A DNA stretch of 64,000 nt. Origin: Vibrio hippocampi (GTDB lineage: Bacteria > Pseudomonadota > Gammaproteobacteria > Enterobacterales > Vibrionaceae). A program made the position numbers and the translations under genes. Each line of letters opens with the position of its first letter. Within the stretch, counting starts at the first letter, position 1. The notes beneath the pieces are model-generated. The model was not told the origin of the DNA and ran no database searches. It was given only the letters and a program-made list of their open reading frames with translations. The stretch spans positions 310,001-374,000 of the forward strand of contig NZ_CAKLCM010000002.1 of assembly GCF_921292975.1 (NCBI RefSeq), given 5' to 3'. Positions 24,820 through 33,007 of this stretch are shown here, piece by piece.

Positions 24820-25455
24820 ATGAAAAAGTGGCTATTGATGGCGTCGGTGTTAACACTGACCTCTTGTGCCTACTCACCAATCTACAATGGTAAAGAATCC
24901 TACGCGGGATCTCAGTTTATGCTGATGCAGAGCCCGAGACATACCATGGATTTTTTTGTAGAGAGCCTAACTGATGAACTGGTCAAGTCGAATACCAGTA
25001 TCTCTGCACGTACGCCAATCGCGGTTGCGTCCTTTGTCGATTTACAAAACTTAGACGCCACTAACTGGCTGGGTAACTCCGTATCAGAAGGTTTTATTCA
25101 TCAGTTTCAGAGCCGAGGTTTTAAAGTCGTTGACTATAAGACAACCGGTTCGATTCAGGTGACGAGTCAAGGTGATTTTGCCTTTAGCCGTGACTGGCAA
25201 GACTTAGCCAAAGAGCAGCAGATCCAGTTTGTCCTGACCGGAACAATGCTGCGCCAAGACGGCGGTGTGTTAGTCAATGCTCGTGTTGTGGGGATGCAGT
25301 CAAGAATAGTTGTAGCGTCTGCGCAGGGCTTCTTGCCTGCGGACCGTATCGGCCGAGACTTAGATACGCTAAACCAAATCCGTACGGAAGATGGTGTCTT
25401 GATTCGCTCTGACCCGTCAATGACAACCCCACATACTGTGATTTTACGACCTTAG
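24820..25455 (+). CDS. flgO: Flagellar outer-membrane lipoprotein FlgO
   Basis: 211 residues from MKKWLLMASVLTLTSC; lipobox LTSC makes Cys16 the lipidated residue. An in-frame ATG 12 codons upstream lacks signal-peptide character. The FlgO domain is marked by TPIAVASFVDLQNLDATNWLG and VSEGFIHQFQSRGFKVVDYK, a TolB-like fold. FlgO is needed for flagellar stability and motility in Vibrio cholerae. flgP follows after 10 bases. Confidence 0.93.
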   Translation: MKKWLLMASVLTLTSCAYSPIYNGKESYAGSQFMLMQSPRHTMDFFVESLTDELVKSNTSISARTPIAVASFVDLQNLDATNWLGNSVSEGFIHQFQSRGFKVVDYKTTGSIQVTSQGDFAFSRDWQDLAKEQQIQFVLTGTMLRQDGGVLVNARVVGMQSRIVVASAQGFLPADRIGRDLDTLNQIRTEDGVLIRSDPSMTTPHTVILRP

Positions 25456-25465
25456 TTGGAGTGTA

Positions 25466-25897
25466 ATGATGAGACTTTTAATTGCCACGCTAGTGTCACT
25501 GCTTATGCTGGGTTGTGCGCCGATCAGTGTAATGAAGCAAAATACTTTGACCGCCGTTGGCTATGCGAGCATCAGCGAACAGAGCGGCAAGAATGAAGGC
25601 GAGCAGCAAGTCCGTGCGATGCGTGCTTCAAAAATTGATGCCTATCGTGAATTAGCTGAACAGGTGTATGGACTGCGTGTATCCGCAAGAGCCGATCTGC
25701 AAGACCAACGCCTAGGCGTTGAATTAACATCGGGCGCGGTGGATGGTGTGATTCGTGGCGCTCAAGTGGTTCGCAGCTACAAAGTGGGCGACAGCTATGT
25801 GACTGAGCTTGTCCTCGATATTGATAAGATGGACAGACTGCGTGACTACGGAGAAATCCAGACCGTCAGTGAGAAGAAGCGAGTTAGCTTGTTTTAG
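25466..25897 (+). CDS. flgP: Flagellar outer-membrane lipoprotein FlgP
   Basis: 143 residues with lipobox LMLGC (Cys17). LTAVGYASISEQSG and MRASKIDAYRELAEQVYGLRV are typical of FlgP/LPP20-type proteins, followed by VDGVIRGAQVVRSYKVGDSYVTELVLDID. It forms an outer-membrane ring under the LP ring. Adjacent Met codons leave the start uncertain by one residue. The downstream terminator is shared with convergent flgN. Confidence 0.93.
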   Translation: MMRLLIATLVSLLMLGCAPISVMKQNTLTAVGYASISEQSGKNEGEQQVRAMRASKIDAYRELAEQVYGLRVSARADLQDQRLGVELTSGAVDGVIRGAQVVRSYKVGDSYVTELVLDIDKMDRLRDYGEIQTVSEKKRVSLF

Positions 25898-25906
25898 AGA
25901 ATAGAT

Positions 25907-25945
25907 AAAAAAACGGCAAAGAATGTTCTTTGCCGTTTTCTTTTG
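25907..25945. terminator. Bidirectional terminator between flgP and flgN
   Basis: AAAAAAACGGCAAAGAA-TG-TTCTTTGCCGTTTTC, a perfect stem of about 14 bp with A-run and T-run on the two sides, serving both convergent transcripts. Confidence 0.9.
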
Positions 25946-25967
25946 TCTTTGCCGCGTATCAGGTTTA

Positions 25968-26393
25968 TCAGGCTTTGATATTGGTGCCTAGGGTAGACAG
26001 CGTGTGCGTTTGACCACCGGCATTGTAAGTCATACCGACCTTGCCATGGCTCTGCTGCATTAAGTTGTTTAGCTTGTTAAAGCTAAGTTGAGCACGCTGT
26101 AGGCTTTGACCGTTGATGTCATTGAGCTGTTGGCAGTCGAGTATGACAGACTGGATATCAGCCACTTGCTGGGCAAGATGAGGTTCGCTTTTGAGTCGCT
26201 CAATATCTTGGTGTTGACTCAAACGCTGGTCGGTTTGTTGCAACTGAGCAATCAGTGCCATTTTGTCTTTGGCAATGGATTCTATTTTTGATGACTCACG
26301 CGCAGCAATCGCCTTCGTTTCTTCACTAAGAAGAATCGAAAGCGCTTTTGCATTTTTTAGTTGATACTCAATCAAATCAACCAGAGCGGCCAT
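25968..26393 (-). CDS. flgN: Flagellar chaperone FlgN
   Basis: 141 residues, largely helical: LVDLIEYQLKNAKALSILLSEETKAIAARESSKIESIAKDK, cut here only by reading, is the FlgN-family N-terminal helix pair. FlgN is the cytosolic export chaperone of the hook-filament junction proteins FlgK and FlgL, both encoded in this window. It is downstream of flgM in the same minus-strand unit, the standard Vibrio order flgA-flgM-flgN. A 15-bp tandem duplication lies between flgN and flgM. Confidence 0.9.
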   Translation of the reverse strand: MAALVDLIEYQLKNAKALSILLSEETKAIAARESSKIESIAKDKMALIAQLQQTDQRLSQHQDIERLKSEPHLAQQVADIQSVILDCQQLNDINGQSLQRAQLSFNKLNNLMQQSHGKVGMTYNAGGQTHTLSTLGTNIKA

Positions 26394-26404
26394 GGTGTTT
26401 ACCT

Positions 26405-26434
26405 ATCAATCAACGGACGATCAATCAGCGGACT
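26405..26434. repeat. Two-copy 15-bp tandem repeat at the flgM stop
   Basis: ATCAATCAACGGACG is followed by ATCAATCAGCGGACT. The second copy reaches into the flgM stop codon. Confidence 0.75.
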
Positions 26435-26750
26435 ATCTTAGCCCACCGAATTCGTTTTCAAATTTCATCATGTTATCAGCGAGCTTTTCGGCATCGACGG
26501 AATATGAGCCATTTGAGATTGCTTCTTTGATTGCAGCCACTTTTGCTGAATCAAAGCTAGGTTGAGCGGCCATCTGTTGATGCATTTGACCAATCGCTTT
26601 GCCGCCTTGGCTAAGCGTGACTGCATCTTGTTGTGCTGATGAGGTTGAAACTTGGTCTAAGCTGTTATCGCTACGATTTTCCGAACGGGCAGCAGTACGA
26701 CTGGTGGTCGCCAGTGTCTGTCCAGAACGAATATTATCAATGCCTGCCAT
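26433..26750 (-). CDS. flgM: Anti-sigma-28 factor FlgM
   Basis: 105 residues. The C-terminal FlgM domain is marked by FDSAKVAAIKEAISNGSYSVDAEKLADNMM, which binds FliA (sigma-28). The disordered N-terminus (MAGIDNIRSGQTLATTSR) is typical of an exported FlgM. When the hook is finished FlgM is secreted and FliA-dependent genes, including two flagellins here, switch on. A good sigma-28 promoter lies upstream, so FlgM is itself made under FliA control. Confidence 0.93.
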   Translation of the reverse strand: MAGIDNIRSGQTLATTSRTAARSENRSDNSLDQVSTSSAQQDAVTLSQGGKAIGQMHQQMAAQPSFDSAKVAAIKEAISNGSYSVDAEKLADNMMKFENEFGGLR

Positions 26751-26862
26751 AGTTTAAGCCTTCTTCAAATGTAGATACATAAGGTTGCCCCTATCTATCA
26801 GTGAATAAAAATGGATGGTGACACCCCACAAAATGATTGCAAGGTTTGCTTTTATACATGGT

Positions 26863-26889
26863 GTATCGACGATGTGAAACAAACCTTTA
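26863..26889 (-). promoter_or_regulatory. Sigma-28 promoter for flgMN
   Basis: Read leftward: TAAAGGTT, 11 bases, GTCGATAC, against the FliA consensus TAAAGTTT-N11-GCCGATAA. It sits between flgA and flgM, about 110 bp before flgM, so flgMN can be transcribed apart from flgA. Confidence 0.75.
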
Positions 26890-26897
26890 GAAAAAAA

Positions 26898-27644
26898 TCA
26901 GAAATTAACGGTAATTTCGCCGACACCAGTAACAATTCCCTCAATTATACGTTGAGATTTGTCATTTTTCACCCTGACTTGATCGCCGCTCGCCCCATCG
27001 TTCAAAGCCGTGCCTTTGGTTGAGATGGCTAATTCGCCCTTGACCGCCTTTATTACCACCTTTTCATTGCGGCACACAACGCATACGTCGTTGCGCTCGA
27101 TGATGTCGCCAATTTGTAGGTTCTTTTTTAACTTTGAACCAATCACTTGGTCGAGATCGGTAAAGCCTTGTCGCCGAAAACGTCTCTGCTCGACCATGGT
27201 CAAGGTCACATCTTGCGGTCCCACAATACTTCCACGACTTAATGAAGTAGTGGTCGCAACAAGGGGAGCGGAAATGGAGAGCTTAACCGGAACATAAATA
27301 CGCCAATTGTCCTGTGGGCACTCAACCAATACCGTTATATTACTGCTGGTATGACGAGTATTCGACGAAGAAGTCTGTAAGATAGTCGGACAGTCGGTTG
27401 CAAAGACTCTGGTGTCCAAGCGGCTTGCGGTTGCCACAATTTCACCGCCACGAGGCGCGTCAATGGTATCTAAAACATGACCTTCGGCAGCCTTTTGAAT
27501 ATTTTCTATTTGCTCAATGGTAGCGGCATGCGTAAATGCGCTAAAGAAAATTAAATAGCAGACGATAAATAAGGGAATTAAGTGAAACATTTTTCCTGAT
27601 TTGCGACTGGATATGATCAAAAAAGATGTTTTACAATGCATCAT
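26898..27644 (-). CDS. flgA: Flagellar P-ring assembly chaperone FlgA
   Basis: 248 residues from 27644, or 230 from the Met at 27590 that directly precedes the signal peptide (MFHLIPLFIVCYLIFFSAF) and follows AGGAAA. C-terminal SAF domain: LVATTTSLSRGSIVGPQDVTL, GSKLKKNLQIGDIIERNDV, and GEGITVNF-like end GVGEITVNF. FlgA works in the periplasm to help FlgI form the P-ring. It is transcribed away from cheV. Confidence 0.92.
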   Translation of the reverse strand: MMHCKTSFLIISSRKSGKMFHLIPLFIVCYLIFFSAFTHAATIEQIENIQKAAEGHVLDTIDAPRGGEIVATASRLDTRVFATDCPTILQTSSSNTRHTSSNITVLVECPQDNWRIYVPVKLSISAPLVATTTSLSRGSIVGPQDVTLTMVEQRRFRRQGFTDLDQVIGSKLKKNLQIGDIIERNDVCVVCRNEKVVIKAVKGELAISTKGTALNDGASGDQVRVKNDKSQRIIEGIVTGVGEITVNF

Positions 27645-27719
27645 AAGGTATCTCGGGTTCCTAGCTACCTGTGTAGAGTATCACTTTTTAGCCTAAAAGT
27701 TTGAAATGGAGATGAAGTT

Positions 27720-28661
27720 ATGACCGGTATCTTAGATTCGGTAAACCAGAGAACACAGCTGGTGGGACAAAACCGCCTAGAGCTGCTGATGTTCAAGCTA
27801 ATGGGGCGACAGCGATACGGCATTAACGTATTCAAAGTAAAAGAAGTCTTACAATGTCCTAGGCTTACCTCCATGCCAAATTTACACCGTTTGGTTAAAG
27901 GTGTGGCTCACATTCGTGGACAGACGATTTCTGTCATTGACCTGAGCTTAGCGGTGGGTGGGCGTCCTACTACAGACGTAGAAAATAGCTTTGTGGTTAT
28001 TTCTGAGTTTAACCGTAGCGTGCAAGGCTTCTTAGTCAGTTCGGTGGAGCGCATTATTAACATGCACTGGGAGTCGATCTTACCGCCTCCTGAAGGCGCT
28101 GGACGTTCAAACTACCTCACCGCTGTCACCAATATTGACGATGAATTGGTTGAGATCATCGACGTAGAAAAGATCCTTGCTGAGATCTCTCCTGTCGATG
28201 AAGCGATGAATGGCGAACTGATGTCACAAATCGCTGAAGTTGAGAAAAAAGAAGAGAAGAAAATCGTAAGACGCATCTTGATTGCGGATGACTCGGCAGT
28301 CGCACGTAAGCAAGTACAGCGCGCGATTGAATCTATCGGCTTTGAATCTATCTTGGTTAAAGATGGCAAAGAGGCCTACAATAAGCTGTTAGAAATGGCG
28401 GCAGAAGGGGATATCCGAGACCAAATCTCGTTGCTTATTTCTGATATTGAGATGCCAGAGATGGATGGATACACGCTAACGGCAGAAATTCGCCGTCATC
28501 CCGATCTCAAAGATCTCCACGTTATCTTGCATACATCCTTGAGTGGCGTGTTTAACCAAGCGATGGTAGAGCGTGTAGGTGCGAATGAATTTATCGCTAA
28601 GTTTAACCCAGATGAGCTTGGCACCGCGGTGAAAACGGCCATTTCTGGCGGCAAGAAGTAA
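27720..28661 (+). CDS. cheV: Chemotaxis coupling protein CheV
   Basis: 313 residues. An N-terminal CheW domain (residues 15-160: YGINVFKVKEVLQCPRLTS, then VKGVAHIRGQTISVIDL) is fused to a receiver domain (from about 180: ILIADDSAVARKQVQ, phosphorylated Asp242 in LLISDIEMPEMDGYT, and HTSLSG). CheV links receptors to CheA and can be tuned by phosphorylation. The position between flgA and cheR is standard for Vibrio. The stop codon is inside a 21-bp duplication. Confidence 0.95.
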   Translation: MTGILDSVNQRTQLVGQNRLELLMFKLMGRQRYGINVFKVKEVLQCPRLTSMPNLHRLVKGVAHIRGQTISVIDLSLAVGGRPTTDVENSFVVISEFNRSVQGFLVSSVERIINMHWESILPPPEGAGRSNYLTAVTNIDDELVEIIDVEKILAEISPVDEAMNGELMSQIAEVEKKEEKKIVRRILIADDSAVARKQVQRAIESIGFESILVKDGKEAYNKLLEMAAEGDIRDQISLLISDIEMPEMDGYTLTAEIRRHPDLKDLHVILHTSLSGVFNQAMVERVGANEFIAKFNPDELGTAVKTAISGGKK

Positions 28662-28693
28662 CGAATAAACTTCAAGCAGTAACGAATAGATTG
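28652..28693. repeat. Two-copy 21-bp tandem repeat across the cheV stop
   Basis: CAAGAAGTAACGAATAAACTT is followed at once by CAAGCAGTAACGAATAGATTG, written here only as units. The first copy includes the cheV stop codon TAA. Confidence 0.75.
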
Positions 28694-28732
28694 AATGGCA
28701 CTTTGCCATTTGTAAGCATGATAGAGTAGTGA

Positions 28733-29557
28733 ATGACAGCGATTACCATTAGCGATCAAGAGTATCGTGATTTTAGCCGTTTTCTTGAGTCCCAGTGCGG
28801 CATCGTGCTGGGAGACAGTAAACAATATTTGGTTCGTAGTCGACTGAGTCCTTTGGTTGCCAAGTTTGGTTTGTCTTCGTTATCGGAGCTACTGAGAGAG
28901 GTTGCGACGGGAAGAATGAGAGATCTCAGGGTTGCTGCAGTGGATGCGATGACAACGAATGAAACCCTTTGGTTTAGGGATGGTTATCCCTTTACTTTGT
29001 TATCGGACAAACTATTGCCGGAAATGGCGGCAAATAAGCGCCCAATAAAAATTTGGTCTGCAGCCAGTTCCTCAGGTCAAGAACCCTACTCGATGGCAAT
29101 GACCGTTCTAGAAACTCAATTAAAACGTCCGGGTTTGCCAAGTGTGTCCATCACTGCAACAGACATATCAAATACGATGCTTGATATGTGCCGAGTCGGT
29201 GAATATGACAATCTCGCCTTGGGTAGAGGTTTATCACCAGAGCGACGACGTGCGTTCTTCGAGCCAACAACCGATGGCAAGATGAAGATCAAAGACAATG
29301 TGAAACGCATGGTGAACTTCCGTACTCAGAACCTGATGGACTCGTACGCATTACTTGGTAAGTTCGATATTATTTTTTGTCGAAACGTGTTGATTTACTT
29401 CTCGCCAGAAATGAAAGCGAAGGTTCTCAATCAGATGGCTCGCAGCTTGAATCCAGGTGGTTACTTGCTGCTCGGCGCATCGGAATCATTGACCGGATTA
29501 ACGGATCATTTTGAGATGGTGCGCTGTAATCCAGGGATCATTTACAAACTTAAGTAG
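28733..29557 (+). CDS. cheR: Chemotaxis protein methyltransferase CheR
   Basis: 274 residues. N-terminal helical CheR domain (YRDFSRFLESQCGIVLGDSK) and SAM-binding methyltransferase domain with IKIWSAASSSGQEPYSMAM and FDIIFCRNVLIYFSPEMKAKV. It methylates receptor glutamates using S-adenosylmethionine, allowing adaptation. It is followed by a strong terminator that separates cheVR from the flgB operon. Confidence 0.95.
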   Translation: MTAITISDQEYRDFSRFLESQCGIVLGDSKQYLVRSRLSPLVAKFGLSSLSELLREVATGRMRDLRVAAVDAMTTNETLWFRDGYPFTLLSDKLLPEMAANKRPIKIWSAASSSGQEPYSMAMTVLETQLKRPGLPSVSITATDISNTMLDMCRVGEYDNLALGRGLSPERRRAFFEPTTDGKMKIKDNVKRMVNFRTQNLMDSYALLGKFDIIFCRNVLIYFSPEMKAKVLNQMARSLNPGGYLLLGASESLTGLTDHFEMVRCNPGIIYKLK

Positions 29558-29589
29558 GCGCGTGCTTACTTCGCCATCCCAAGCCCAAT

Positions 29590-29622
29590 CAATACCACTC
29601 CATCGCGAGTGGTATTTTTTTA
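29590..29622 (+). terminator. Terminator after cheR
   Basis: ATACCACT-CCATCGCG-AGTGGTAT followed by a T-run. A clear Rho-independent terminator within the 312-bp cheR-flgB gap. Confidence 0.88.
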
Positions 29623-29711
29623 CCTCTCTTTCACGGCTAGATTCATGCCTAAACCAAAACTTGGTCTGCATTTTGCAAATCTATCTTGAGAAGAATTGTC
29701 GATAACACGAT

Positions 29712-29759
29712 ATCGCAGCAAGACAAAATCGCGACAAGACAAAATCGCAGCAAGACAAA
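29712..29759. repeat. Three-copy 16-bp tandem repeat in the cheR-flgB gap
   Basis: ATCGCAGCAAGACAAA, ATCGCGACAAGACAAA and ATCGCAGCAAGACAAA; the first and third copies are identical. They lie just upstream of the flgB promoter. Confidence 0.88.
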
Positions 29760-29779
29760 TTTAACCGCTCTACCGATGT

Positions 29780-29796
29780 TGGCTTGATAATTGCTT
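29780..29796 (+). promoter_or_regulatory. Sigma-54-type promoter for flgB
   Basis: TGGCTT-GATAA-TTGCTT fits the -24/-12 pattern TGGCAC-N5-TTGCW with correct spacing and two mismatches. It lies about 75 bp before flgB. A nearby AGGCAC-TATTT-TTGAAC (29841) is too close to the start codon to serve. Confidence 0.6.
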
Positions 29797-29869
29797 TGTT
29801 TATATCGTCAATGCCGCAAAGCTTTGCCAGACGGCAAAACAGGCACTATTTTTGAACTAAGAGGTTTTA

Positions 29870-30265
29870 ATGGCCATTTCTTTTAATAACGCGTTAGGCA
29901 TTCATCAGCACACCGTGGGTGTACGTGAAAAGAACGCAGGAGTTATCTCTACCAACATTGCTCAGTCCAACACACCGGGCTTTAAGGCAAAAGGGATGGA
30001 CTTCGACCGCGCATTAAAAATGGCAACTTCTGGAACAAGCTTTGGTTTGAGTCGTACAGATGGACGGCATATTTCTGCCACCTCGGCAGCGCCAGGGGAA
30101 ACCCTTTACCGTTTGCCGACTCAACCGGACACCGGCGACGGCAATACCGTCGATGTGGACTTAGAACGAAACTTGTTTATGCAAAACCAATTAAGACATC
30201 AAGCATCAATCGATTTCTTAGGCGGCAAGTTCAAAAATATGACCAAGGCAATTAAAGGGGAGTAA
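29870..30265 (+). CDS. flgB: Flagellar proximal rod protein FlgB
   Basis: 131 residues of the rod family: N-terminal NNALGIHQHTVGVREKNAGV, ISTNIAQSNTPGFKAKGMDF, and C-terminal LERNLFMQNQLRHQASIDFL. FlgB forms the first part of the rod above the MS ring. It begins a run of closely spaced genes flgB-flgC-flgD-flgE. Confidence 0.96.
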   Translation: MAISFNNALGIHQHTVGVREKNAGVISTNIAQSNTPGFKAKGMDFDRALKMATSGTSFGLSRTDGRHISATSAAPGETLYRLPTQPDTGDGNTVDVDLERNLFMQNQLRHQASIDFLGGKFKNMTKAIKGE

Positions 30266-30270
30266 TTTAG

Positions 30271-30687
30271 ATGAGTATATTTAATATTTTTAACGTTACC
30301 GGCAGCGCGATGAGTGCAGAGTCAGTACGTCTAAATACGACCTCAAGTAACCTTGCCAATGCAGACAGTGTCAGCAGCTCAGCAAAAGAGACTTATAAAG
30401 CTCGTCATGCTGTGTTTGGCGCTGAGCTGAACAAAGCTCGTTACAACAGCGATCATACGGTGCCAGTCAAAGTGCTTGGCATTGTAGAGAGCGATAAACC
30501 CTTAAACGCAGAGTACAACCCAGATCACCCATTAGCGAATGAAGAAGGCTATATCTACAAGCCTAACGTCAACGTGATGGAAGAGATGGCGAACATGATT
30601 TCTGCTTCTCGTTCTTACCAGACAAACGTTCAGGTAGCGGATGCGAGTAAGCAGATGTTGTTAAGTACTTTACGTATGGGTCAATAG
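30271..30687 (+). CDS. flgC: Flagellar proximal rod protein FlgC
   Basis: 138 residues. Rod signature MSAESVRLNTTSSNLANADSV at the N-terminus and the C-terminal VNVMEEMANMISASRSYQTNVQ, which forms the coiled-coil core with other rod subunits. It lies five bases after flgB and 16 before flgD, so the genes are cotranscribed. Confidence 0.96.
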   Translation: MSIFNIFNVTGSAMSAESVRLNTTSSNLANADSVSSSAKETYKARHAVFGAELNKARYNSDHTVPVKVLGIVESDKPLNAEYNPDHPLANEEGYIYKPNVNVMEEMANMISASRSYQTNVQVADASKQMLLSTLRMGQ

Positions 30688-30703
30688 AGATAGGAGAGAG
30701 CAG

Positions 30704-31411
30704 ATGTCTGGAATCAACAATGTTGGTCAAGGCGGTTTATCCTACGTTGACCAACTGAAAAAACTGCAAGAACAAAACAAACCTAATGAATCCACAGGTA
30801 AGCAGGAACTCAAGCAAGAAGATTTCTTGTCACTGCTTACTAAACAGTTGGCTCAGCAGGACCCATTCAAGCCAGTCGGTAACGATCAGATGATCGCCCA
30901 AATGGCTTCGTTTGCAACGGTTGACGGTATCGGCAAGATGAATAGCCAGTTTGAGAGCTTGAACTCTTCGATGACCTCTAACCAAGCGTTGCAAGCTTCT
31001 TCTCTGGTTGGTCGCGATGTACTCGTACCTGGCGCTGCAGGGGTAAAAGAAGCGGATAAGGGCATGGCGGCAATGGTGAAATTGCCACAAGCCATGAACG
31101 AAGTGTTTGTTCGTGTAGAAAATGAAGCAGGTCAACTGGTTCGTACCTTTAGTGCTGGCGCAAAACCTGCGGGTGATGCACGGGTTGAATGGGACGGCAA
31201 AGATGACCGTGGTAATGCGTTACCTGAAGGTAGATATAAGGTGAAAGCCTCAGGTCTACTTGAAGGCGAGAGTAAAGAGTTTGAGGTTTCCACTTATGCA
31301 AACGTCAACAGCGTACTTCTCGGCAAAGGTGATGGAAATGTATTACTCAATTTAGCTGGCTTCGAGAACCCAGTTCGACTAGCTGAAGTACTAGAAGTTG
31401 GCAAAGCATAG
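30704..31411 (+). CDS. flgD: Hook-capping protein FlgD
   Basis: 235 residues. N-terminal capping segment (KQEDFLSLLTKQLAQQDPFKPVGNDQMIAQMASFATVDGI) followed by a FlgD Ig/Tudor-like region (AGDARVEWDGKDDRGNALPEGRYKV). It caps the growing hook so that FlgE subunits can add, and is later lost. Confidence 0.95.
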   Translation: MSGINNVGQGGLSYVDQLKKLQEQNKPNESTGKQELKQEDFLSLLTKQLAQQDPFKPVGNDQMIAQMASFATVDGIGKMNSQFESLNSSMTSNQALQASSLVGRDVLVPGAAGVKEADKGMAAMVKLPQAMNEVFVRVENEAGQLVRTFSAGAKPAGDARVEWDGKDDRGNALPEGRYKVKASGLLEGESKEFEVSTYANVNSVLLGKGDGNVLLNLAGFENPVRLAEVLEVGKA

Positions 31412-31456
31412 TTGCTTTTAAACAAGCATCGCTGCTAGCTAAATTAGGAGATTAGA

Positions 31457-32761
31457 ATGTCATATGTATCTTTAAGTGGCCTTTCCGCTGCTCAATTAGA
31501 CTTAAACACGACCAGTAACAACATTGCCAACGCTAACACTTTCGGCTTCAAAGAGTCGCGTGCTGAATTTGGTGATGTTTACTCTAAGTCATTGTTTACC
31601 AATGCTAAAACCACGCCTGGTGGCGGTGCGCAAGCACAAAAAGTGGCACAGCAATTCCATGAAGGTTCGAGTATTTATACCAATAACCCAATGGATCTGC
31701 GTATCAGTGGTACTGGCTTTTTTGCCGTATCTAAAGACCGCTTTGTTCCCGATCAGAACGAATTAACACGTAATGGTGCTTTCCATCTTGATCAAGACAG
31801 TTACATGGTTACCTCTAACGATGAGTTCTTGCTGGGCTATGATGTAAACCCTGATACTGACCAAGTCGTGTCGTACGAAGCAAAGCCAATCAATATTCCG
31901 CCTGAGTTTGGTAAGCCAAGACAGAGTGCGAATGTTGAAGTCGGCGTCAACCTTCCAGCTAACGATCAAGCGAAAGATCCGCTGCAGTTTGACTACAACG
32001 ATCCAGATACGTTTAACCGTTCAACGTCTTCGACTATTCATGACTCTATGGGTCAGTCGTACAAGTTAACGACTTACTATTTGAAAGATCAGACTCAAAC
32101 CAACACTTGGAATACGTATTACACCGTCACCGATACCGAAGGTGAAAAGCCAGTGAATATCTCTGGTGGTGATGCAACCACACCAACGGGTCACGTTGGT
32201 CACACGGTGCGTTTTAATAGTGATGGATCATTAGCGAGCCTAAACAACGGCAACCCAATGATTACCGAAGCACTCGGTTCGGGTGAAACCCCAATTAACC
32301 TGCAAGGTTCAGATCCTAACCAAACACTGAACTTTGATTTGAACAGCGCCACTCAATATGCAGCGCCGTTTGAACTAACATCGTTTAAAGACGATGGTGC
32401 CACAACAGGTTTCTTGACGAAGATTGATTTTGACCAAAAAGGTAACGTGCTAGGCAGTTACTCAAATGGTGAAAACGTCACCCTTGGTCGTGTTGCCATG
32501 GTTCGTGTTCCTAATGAGCAAGGTCTTGATAAAAAAGGCGGCACTCAATGGGATTCCACCACCGCTTCAGGTGCGAAGATTTGGGGTGAGTCGAATAAGG
32601 GATCATTTGGTACGATTAACAATGGTACGCTTGAGCAATCGAATATTGATATGACTCAAGAGCTTGTTGACCTGATCTCTGCCCAGAGAAACTTCCAAGC
32701 GAACTCACGTGCGCTGGATGTTCACAACCAAGTACAACAAAACATTCTACAAATCCGCTAA
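31457..32761 (+). CDS. flgE: Flagellar hook protein FlgE
   Basis: 434 residues. N-terminal SYVSLSGLSAAQLDLNTTSNNIANANTFGFKESRAEFGD and C-terminal GTLEQSNIDMTQELVDLISAQRNFQANSRALDVHNQ blocks make the hook core; a large variable middle region forms the outer surface. It is polymerised into the hook. It is followed by a strong terminator, so flgBCDE is one unit. Confidence 0.96.
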   Translation: MSYVSLSGLSAAQLDLNTTSNNIANANTFGFKESRAEFGDVYSKSLFTNAKTTPGGGAQAQKVAQQFHEGSSIYTNNPMDLRISGTGFFAVSKDRFVPDQNELTRNGAFHLDQDSYMVTSNDEFLLGYDVNPDTDQVVSYEAKPINIPPEFGKPRQSANVEVGVNLPANDQAKDPLQFDYNDPDTFNRSTSSTIHDSMGQSYKLTTYYLKDQTQTNTWNTYYTVTDTEGEKPVNISGGDATTPTGHVGHTVRFNSDGSLASLNNGNPMITEALGSGETPINLQGSDPNQTLNFDLNSATQYAAPFELTSFKDDGATTGFLTKIDFDQKGNVLGSYSNGENVTLGRVAMVRVPNEQGLDKKGGTQWDSTTASGAKIWGESNKGSFGTINNGTLEQSNIDMTQELVDLISAQRNFQANSRALDVHNQVQQNILQIR

Positions 32762-32807
32762 TTAACAGATTGAGTCGGCTTTGGCAGACTCAATGCTGTC
32801 TAGCTTT

Positions 32808-32856
32808 AAGGGTAATTGCCGTGGGTAACAAAAACGGCATTACCCTTCCTTTTTTA
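32808..32856 (+). terminator. Terminator after flgE
   Basis: AAGGGTAATTGCCGT pairs with ACGGCATTACCCTT (one bulge) and is followed by CCTTTTTT. A second stem (TTGAGTC..GACTCAA) lies just before it at 32771-32794. Confidence 0.85.
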
Positions 32857-32956
32857 TCTCCCCCTTGCCGTTCCAGCTTGCCGCTTAGGCAAATGATTCC
32901 CCCTATTGTTGCCACGATTTAACTTTAACTTATTGATAAATAGCCAGTTTCATTTT

Positions 32957-32973
32957 TGGCACGGTGCTTGCTT
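32957..32973 (+). promoter_or_regulatory. Sigma-54 promoter for flgF
   Basis: TGGCAC-GGTGC-TTGCTT, an almost perfect -24/-12 element with 5-bp spacer, about 35 bp upstream of flgF. It starts the flgFG(HIJ) transcription unit. Confidence 0.88.
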
Positions 32974-33007
32974 TATCAGTGGTGTACCTTGAATCTTGGA
33001 GTGACCA

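Noticed and set aside
29841..29857. AGGCAC-TATTT-TTGAAC as the sigma-54 promoter of flgB
   Set aside because: The predicted transcription start would fall only a few bases before the ATG and leave no ribosome site; the element at 29780 fits better.
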